From Zygnema cylindricum (taxonomy: Eukaryota; Streptophyta; Zygnematophyceae; Zygnematales; Zygnemataceae): a stretch of DNA of 64,000 bases. The position numbers were made by a program, and so were the translations under genes. The DNA lies in NCBI GenBank assembly GCA_037447655.1, contig JBBHKE010003380.1:57202-121201 (forward strand), given 5' to 3'. Positions 59,335 to 64,000 of the stretch are shown here, in pieces (the first letter of the stretch is position 1; the number at the start of each line of letters is the position of its first letter). Under the pieces are notes generated by a model that did no database searches, was not told where the DNA came from, and saw nothing but the letters and a program-made list of their open reading frames with translations.

Positions 59335-60383
59335 TGAAACTCTGAGACCTCCATAAGTCCTCAGAGTGGACAGCTTCCAAGAAGCCTCTAGGATAATCCT
59401 GACCCCTTTGTGTTTAAGCAAAAATAACTGCCACCCTGGCACACAAAAACTTTGACCAACTTCACCCCTGTGAAGACAAGACTCCCCTGAGTCGATAGCA
59501 AAAAGAATCTCTGAATTTGCTCCCCTGAGCAGTAAGTTATGGAGGGTCAAAGTTGACCTTTTGTACAGAAGCTCTCTGGGAGAGGGGGTCCTATCTTCTA
59601 ATTTTTCTAAGTCCTATCTCTCTCACAGACTCTATCTACTGATGTACGGAACCAATCAGAATTGAGTTCCGTACGCAAAAGTACAGCTGCCGGTGTACTT
59701 TATGTACGGATATTGTACGACATGGCCAAAAAGTCGACACATGTCAAATCCGGATTCGGTGCCATAATCTCCGGAGTTTCCACAATCCAACGGAATTTTG
59801 CCACGCGTCATCCGATGTGGCGATGGCCACAAACCGCCGAAATCTTCCTCCGCGATCTCGGCGCTAATCCCGGCCGTCCGATTAAATTCGGCTTTAATCG
59901 TGGCCGTAATAAATACATGCGCGGTATTTGTTTCATTTACGAAACAAATGCGCGGTACTGATTTATGTCCGTACCGTAAGTCGTACATTACATATTACTG
60001 GATCTATGTATCCCGTAATTAATTCTAGTTAAATGGTTTATCGCAAGAATACATATCTAAATAATTATCAAACTATACACTTCGTAACAATACCTCTAGA
60101 CGAAACGGCTAAGGCTACCGGCTACTTCGTGTCTGCCGGCCGGCAGGTACATGGATCAAATCCTGCCGCCGGCATATACATTTTAATCAAATATATAAAC
60201 CCTAATAGAAAATTCCCGTAAACCTCAGGATAGCCAAGGTAGCCATGGCTCTAGCTTCCTCTCCAATTTCTCAGTGACTGCGACAAGTTTGAGAGTTGGA
60301 GAGAGAAGTTAGAGATAGACTGCCTCGACTTCTATATTTCTTTTCAGACCTAGAAAATACTAATAAAACCATTAGTTTCTACA
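59335..60383 (-). repeat. 3' LTR of the Copia element
   Basis: On plus it runs from TGAAACTCTG to TTTCTACA; on minus, TGTAGAAA…CAGAGTTTCA, so TG…CA. 1049 bases. It directly follows a polypurine tract downstream of pol. It aligns with the solo LTR at 48908-56013. The 5' LTR is outside the window. Confidence 0.85.
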
Positions 60384-60396
60384 CTCCCCTTATTTT
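60384..60396 (-). promoter_or_regulatory. Polypurine tract of the Copia element
   Basis: On minus the sequence between pol and the LTR reads GAAAATAAGGGGAG (overlapping the last codon), the usual plus-strand primer site just before an LTR. Confidence 0.75.
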
Positions 60397-63300
60397 CTAG
60401 TCAATCTTTAATTTCAGACCACACTTCTCCCTGCAAAAAATTAGTTTAGGGGAAGGCACAGGTTTGGTCATCATATCCGCTACCATCTCACTATCTGGTC
60501 TGTACTCTAAACTGATTATTTTGTTTTCTACTTTCTCTCTAACAAAGCTGAGTCTGATGTCCATGTGTTTGGCTTTAAAATGGTGTTTAGGATTGGCAGA
60601 AATAGCGATTGCTGCCTGATTATCACAAAATATTTTCTGCACACCACTCTTAAGGTGACCAAGCTCACCGAGCAAAGACTTGACCCACATCAATTCTTTT
60701 ACAGCAGAGCAAGAGGCCATATACTCAGCCTCCATGGTGGACTGAGCAATAACCTTTTGCTGTTTGCTACTCCAACAGCAAGCCCCATCACCCACATATA
60801 ATACATATCCAGAAGTACATCTCCTCATCGGAGCATCACCATAACTGGCATCACTCCAAGTAGTGATGTCAGTATTCTCCCCACCCAAATGCAACCATAG
60901 ATCTCTAGTTCCTACCAAGTATCTAAGGACTCTCTTAGCTGCCTCCCAATCCTTCTTAGTGGGAGCATTTAGACTTCTACTCAGCACTCCTACAGCTGCA
61001 GCTAAATCCGACCGGGTACAATTCATAAAATAGATTAGACTTCCCACTACTTGCCTGTAAGGAATAGTCTGCATGAACTTCTGTTCTTCAGGAGATAATT
61101 CCTCGTCTAAGACTATGACTCCTTCTTCCTCACTCCCCTCACTTCCCTTCTTCAATTCCATTGGAGTTGTACAACTATTAGCTTTATCCATTTGAAATTT
61201 TTCAAGCATGTTCCCTATTGCTTCCTTTTGAGTCAATCTTATAATTTTTCTTTTTCGGTCTCTCTCTACTTGAATTCCCAAAATATATTTTGCTTCCCCC
61301 ATATCCTTCATTTCAAATCTCCCCTTAAGATCGGTTTTCAGTTTATTAATTTTTTCCATTGATTTACTTAAAACAAGCAAATCATCAACATAAATTGCAA
61401 TAAATATAAAACCTTCCTCATCTTCGAAAACATAGATTGAGTGATCTGAGCTGATCCGAATATATCCTAGACCGGTAAGAAACTCATCAAGCTTCTTATT
61501 CCACTGTCGGGGCGCCTGTTTCAAACCATAAAGAGATTTAATCAGCCGGCATACCTTACTCTCCTCTCCTTCTTCCACAAACCCTTCGGGTTGTCGCATG
61601 AAGATCTCCTCTTCTAATTCTCCATGCAAAAAGGCTGTTTTGATGTCCATCTGGTGCACTTCCATGTCTTCCGCCGCTGCTAAACTGAGAAGTATGCGGA
61701 CGGAGGGAAATCTGACCACCGGGGCAAAGGTTTCCTCGTAGTCAATTCCTTCCTTTTGTGTAAATCCCTTTGCCACTAATCTGGCCTTGTAGCGCTCGAT
61801 TGTGTTATCTGGGTTCAGTTTCAGTTTGAAAACCCACTTACAACCGATTGGTTTTCGGTTAGGTGGACAGTCCACCAGCTCCCAAGTATCGGCTGCCATG
61901 ATTGAAGCCATCTCCTCATTGATGGCTGTCTTCCACCGGTTTCTTTCTGGACAAGTCATCGCCTCTCGATAAGTTTGAGGTTCATCTTGATGAGATAGTT
62001 TAGTTACCTTGTTATTAACCTGTTTTTCTTGCAGTCTTTTGCTACTTCTCCTCCCTCCCTCAAAATCTGAGGCCGGAATAGATGGTTCTCGTGGATTCTT
62101 TCGAACAAACTCGGCTTCTCCCCTATCCCTTGATTCCGAATCAATTTCCACCACGTCTTCCGCTTCGAGTAGAGTTGTCACTGGAGTTTCCACAGCCGAG
62201 TCCTTTTCGGTCTGATTTGTTCCTGCAAGAATGTCATCGTCTCTAAAACCTGGATAGTTAGGAAGCTCAAAGTCATCAGAATTTTCTGACTCAAATCTGA
62301 TTTTTACTGACTTTGTATATTTGAAGGGATCCACAGACTTTCCTTCATCCATAACTACTAGATGCTTTACTAAGATTATATCTTCTCTTTTTAGATCATA
62401 AACTCTATATCCTTTAACATCCTCATCATATCCTAATAAGTATCCCGGTTTTCCTTTAGGATCTAGCTTCCAATTGGACCGATCAGTATCTAGACTGAAT
62501 ACTTGACTGCCGAAAACCTTTAAATGAGATAAATCTGGTTTCCGGCCTGTCCATCTCTCATAAGGTGTTTGATCTTTTATAGCTGAAGTAAGAACTCTAT
62601 TTTTGAGGTAATTAGCACAGTTCATTGCTTCTGCCCAAAACCTTTTTCCTATCTTCTTATCCGACAACATACTTCTAGCACTATCACTTAGTGTTCTATT
62701 TAACCTTTCAGCTACCCCATTCTGTTCCGGATTTTCTGGAACTGTCTTTTGGTGTTGAACCCCATCTTCCCTCAAAAAATCCTCAAACTGGTTAGAAGTA
62801 TACTCTCCACCATTGTCACTCCTTACTCTCTTGATTGGAGTTTCATGGAGTTTTTCGCTCCATGCTTTATATTGTCTAAAACAATCCTCAGCCTCTGACT
62901 TGTTTTTCAAAAAATATACTCGGGAATACCGAGACCAATCATCAGTTATAGTCATCATAAATCTCTTCCCCCCCGGTGAGGGCACTCTAGCCGGTCCCCA
63001 AATATCTGTGTGTACTAGATCTAGAAGTTTTTCTCCCTTGTAGGTGGCTGTTTTTGGAAAGGGTAATCTGTGTGCTTTACCTTGAGCACACCCACTACAA
63101 TCACTTATATCATCACTCTCACTGAACTGAATCCCTTCCACCACTCCCATCTTTTTCATCTCTCTTAACTTATCTAGATTCACATGCCCAAGCCTCTTAT
63201 GCCACATCATAATATCATGAACACCAGCATAATAAAGTTTCTTCGTTTCATTACTTAAGATCAGCCTAAACATCCCATGGCTACCTTTCTCAGCAATGAA

Positions 63301-64000
63301 ATAGACATCCTCCTCAAAACTAGCAGTAAAGACTCCTTCCCTAGTGCTAGTGAAAAAACCCTTATCATCTAATACTGATGTAGAGATAAGGTTTTTGTTC
63401 AGCTCCGGAATAAACAATACATCGGAGAATGTTAATATGGATGTCTTTCCTTCTACTAACACTTTCAGATCTACCGATCCTACAAGAGTAGTGGTGACTA
63501 TCCTCCCATCCCCGTACTCTATCTCTACGGTGGGAATCTTTCTTATCTTAGTGAACAGGTGTCTATCCTTACACATGTGCATTGAGGCACCTGAATCTAT
63601 AATCCAGCCTGCTTCACCTTTCAATCCACCGTAAGCACATTTCTGCCTTCGTGGAATTTCAACCTCAGTTTTCGCCTCCAACTCCTCATCCAAAAGGAGC
63701 TCATCGTCCTCGTCCTCGGATTCCGCCTCAAGTACCTGTGTGACAAGGGCCTTTTTCTTTCCTCTCGGGGTACCACCGGTCTGCCCCTCCTTTAACCGAA
63801 GCTCGGTTAGCTTGGTGCACTCTGCCATATAGTGCCCTGGTTTCTTACAAAAATGACATAAACCTTTGGGAGCCCTTGGTTCGAACTCGCCAACCTGTTT
63901 TTTCTGCTCCCTACCCCCATAGTTTCCGACTGGTTTCCGAGAATCCTTGTTCCTCCAATCGGTCGCTGTTGCCAAGGCTTGGCCACTCTTTCCTCCCCTT
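60397..64000 (-). CDS. Ty1/Copia gag-pol polyprotein (5' end outside window)
   Basis: One uninterrupted frame enters at the window edge and stops at 60397, at least 1200 residues. Numbering from the codon at 63975: CCHC zinc knuckle CHFCKKPGHYMAEC (40-53); aspartic protease DSGA (127-130); integrase HHCC finger (H259, H264, C293, C296); catalytic D324, D387 and E423, a D,35,E spacing; reverse transcriptase with MDIKTAFLHG and YVDD near residue 860; RNase H with DASYGD and MEAEYMA. Order PR-IN-RT-RH is that of Copia. The protein makes virus-like particles and copies and inserts the element. The N-terminal gag lies beyond 64000. No stop or frameshift is seen, so it may be recent or active. It is inserted in the subterminal repeats of the large DNA transposon. 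Confidence 0.97.
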   Translation of the reverse strand, partial: RGGKSGQALATATDWRNKDSRKPVGNYGGREQKKQVGEFEPRAPKGLCHFCKKPGHYMAECTKLTELRLKEGQTGGTPRGKKKALVTQVLEAESEDEDDELLLDEELEAKTEVEIPRRQKCAYGGLKGEAGWIIDSGASMHMCKDRHLFTKIRKIPTVEIEYGDGRIVTTTLVGSVDLKVLVEGKTSILTFSDVLFIPELNKNLISTSVLDDKGFFTSTREGVFTASFEEDVYFIAEKGSHGMFRLILSNETKKLYYAGVHDIMMWHKRLGHVNLDKLREMKKMGVVEGIQFSESDDISDCSGCAQGKAHRLPFPKTATYKGEKLLDLVHTDIWGPARVPSPGGKRFMMTITDDWSRYSRVYFLKNKSEAEDCFRQYKAWSEKLHETPIKRVRSDNGGEYTSNQFEDFLREDGVQHQKTVPENPEQNGVAERLNRTLSDSARSMLSDKKIGKRFWAEAMNCANYLKNRVLTSAIKDQTPYERWTGRKPDLSHLKVFGSQVFSLDTDRSNWKLDPKGKPGYLLGYDEDVKGYRVYDLKREDIILVKHLVVMDEGKSVDPFKYTKSVKIRFESENSDDFELPNYPGFRDDDILAGTNQTEKDSAVETPVTTLLEAEDVVEIDSESRDRGEAEFVRKNPREPSIPASDFEGGRRSSKRLQEKQVNNKVTKLSHQDEPQTYREAMTCPERNRWKTAINEEMASIMAADTWELVDCPPNRKPIGCKWVFKLKLNPDNTIERYKARLVAKGFTQKEGIDYEETFAPVVRFPSVRILLSLAAAEDMEVHQMDIKTAFLHGELEEEIFMRQPEGFVEEGEESKVCRLIKSLYGLKQAPRQWNKKLDEFLTGLGYIRISSDHSIYVFEDEEGFIFIAIYVDDLLVLSKSMEKINKLKTDLKGRFEMKDMGEAKYILGIQVERDRKRKIIRLTQKEAIGNMLEKFQMDKANSCTTPMELKKGSEGSEEEGVIVLDEELSPEEQKFMQTIPYRQVVGSLIYFMNCTRSDLAAAVGVLSRSLNAPTKKDWEAAKRVLRYLVGTRDLWLHLGGENTDITTWSDASYGDAPMRRCTSGYVLYVGDGACCWSSKQQKVIAQSTMEAEYMASCSAVKELMWVKSLLGELGHLKSGVQKIFCDNQAAIAISANPKHHFKAKHMDIRLSFVREKVENKIISLEYRPDSEMVADMMTKPVPSPKLIFCREKCGLKLKID

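Overview
This is AT-rich eukaryotic nuclear DNA with spliced genes, long T-rich introns, many small non-autonomous DNA transposons and several retroelements. Two clues point to a plant-lineage (streptophyte-type) genome. The ectonucleotidase on the plus strand most resembles plant apyrases. The primer-binding site of a tandem LTR element matches what I recall of the 5' half of plant initiator tRNA-Met. The species cannot be named from this window, and a G8/CEMIP-like surface protein is not a typical land-plant gene. There is a 10-N assembly gap at 16092-16101.

Layout. (1) 1-1657: GA-rich low complexity with a tRNA-derived element. (2) 1658-22830, plus strand: the 3' part of a gene whose 17 exons I could chain with every splice phase agreeing. 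It encodes a predicted type I membrane protein (parallel beta-helix/CEMIP-TMEM2-like region, galactose-binding-like region, proline-rich linker, EGF-like motif, one TM helix, cytoplasmic tail). One intron is 13.3 kb and is filled with TA-flanked MITEs, a hAT-type MITE and minisatellites. (3) 22.8-30.6 kb: MITEs and a degenerate minus-strand LINE. (4) 30676-40729, plus strand: a complete eight-exon gene for a 599-residue GDA1/CD39 apyrase with a TM helix near each end. Its fourth intron carries tandem copies of both neighbouring exon ends. (5) 41.3-44.3 kb: two LINE fragments tail-to-tail, one split by an 807-bp hAT-type element with a perfect 8-bp target duplication. (6) 45.8-46.7 kb: a possible small gene of unknown function.

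(7) From about 47.2 kb to at least 59.3 kb there is a nest of transposons. The host is a large DNA element carrying a broken pogo/CENP-B-like DDE transposase and a second unknown ORF, both on the minus strand. A solo Copia-family LTR (48908-56013, target duplication GAGGA) sits in a transposase intron. Inside that solo LTR is a tandem LTR-internal-LTR-internal-LTR element (49889-55883, target duplication CTTTG). A Copia element of the same family as the solo LTR lies at 59335 to the window edge, with an uninterrupted pol frame.

The two cellular genes (surface protein and apyrase) are adjacent and co-directional but nothing shows that they act together. Everything else of substance is mobile-element biology, and the order of insertion can be read directly from intact target-site duplications.
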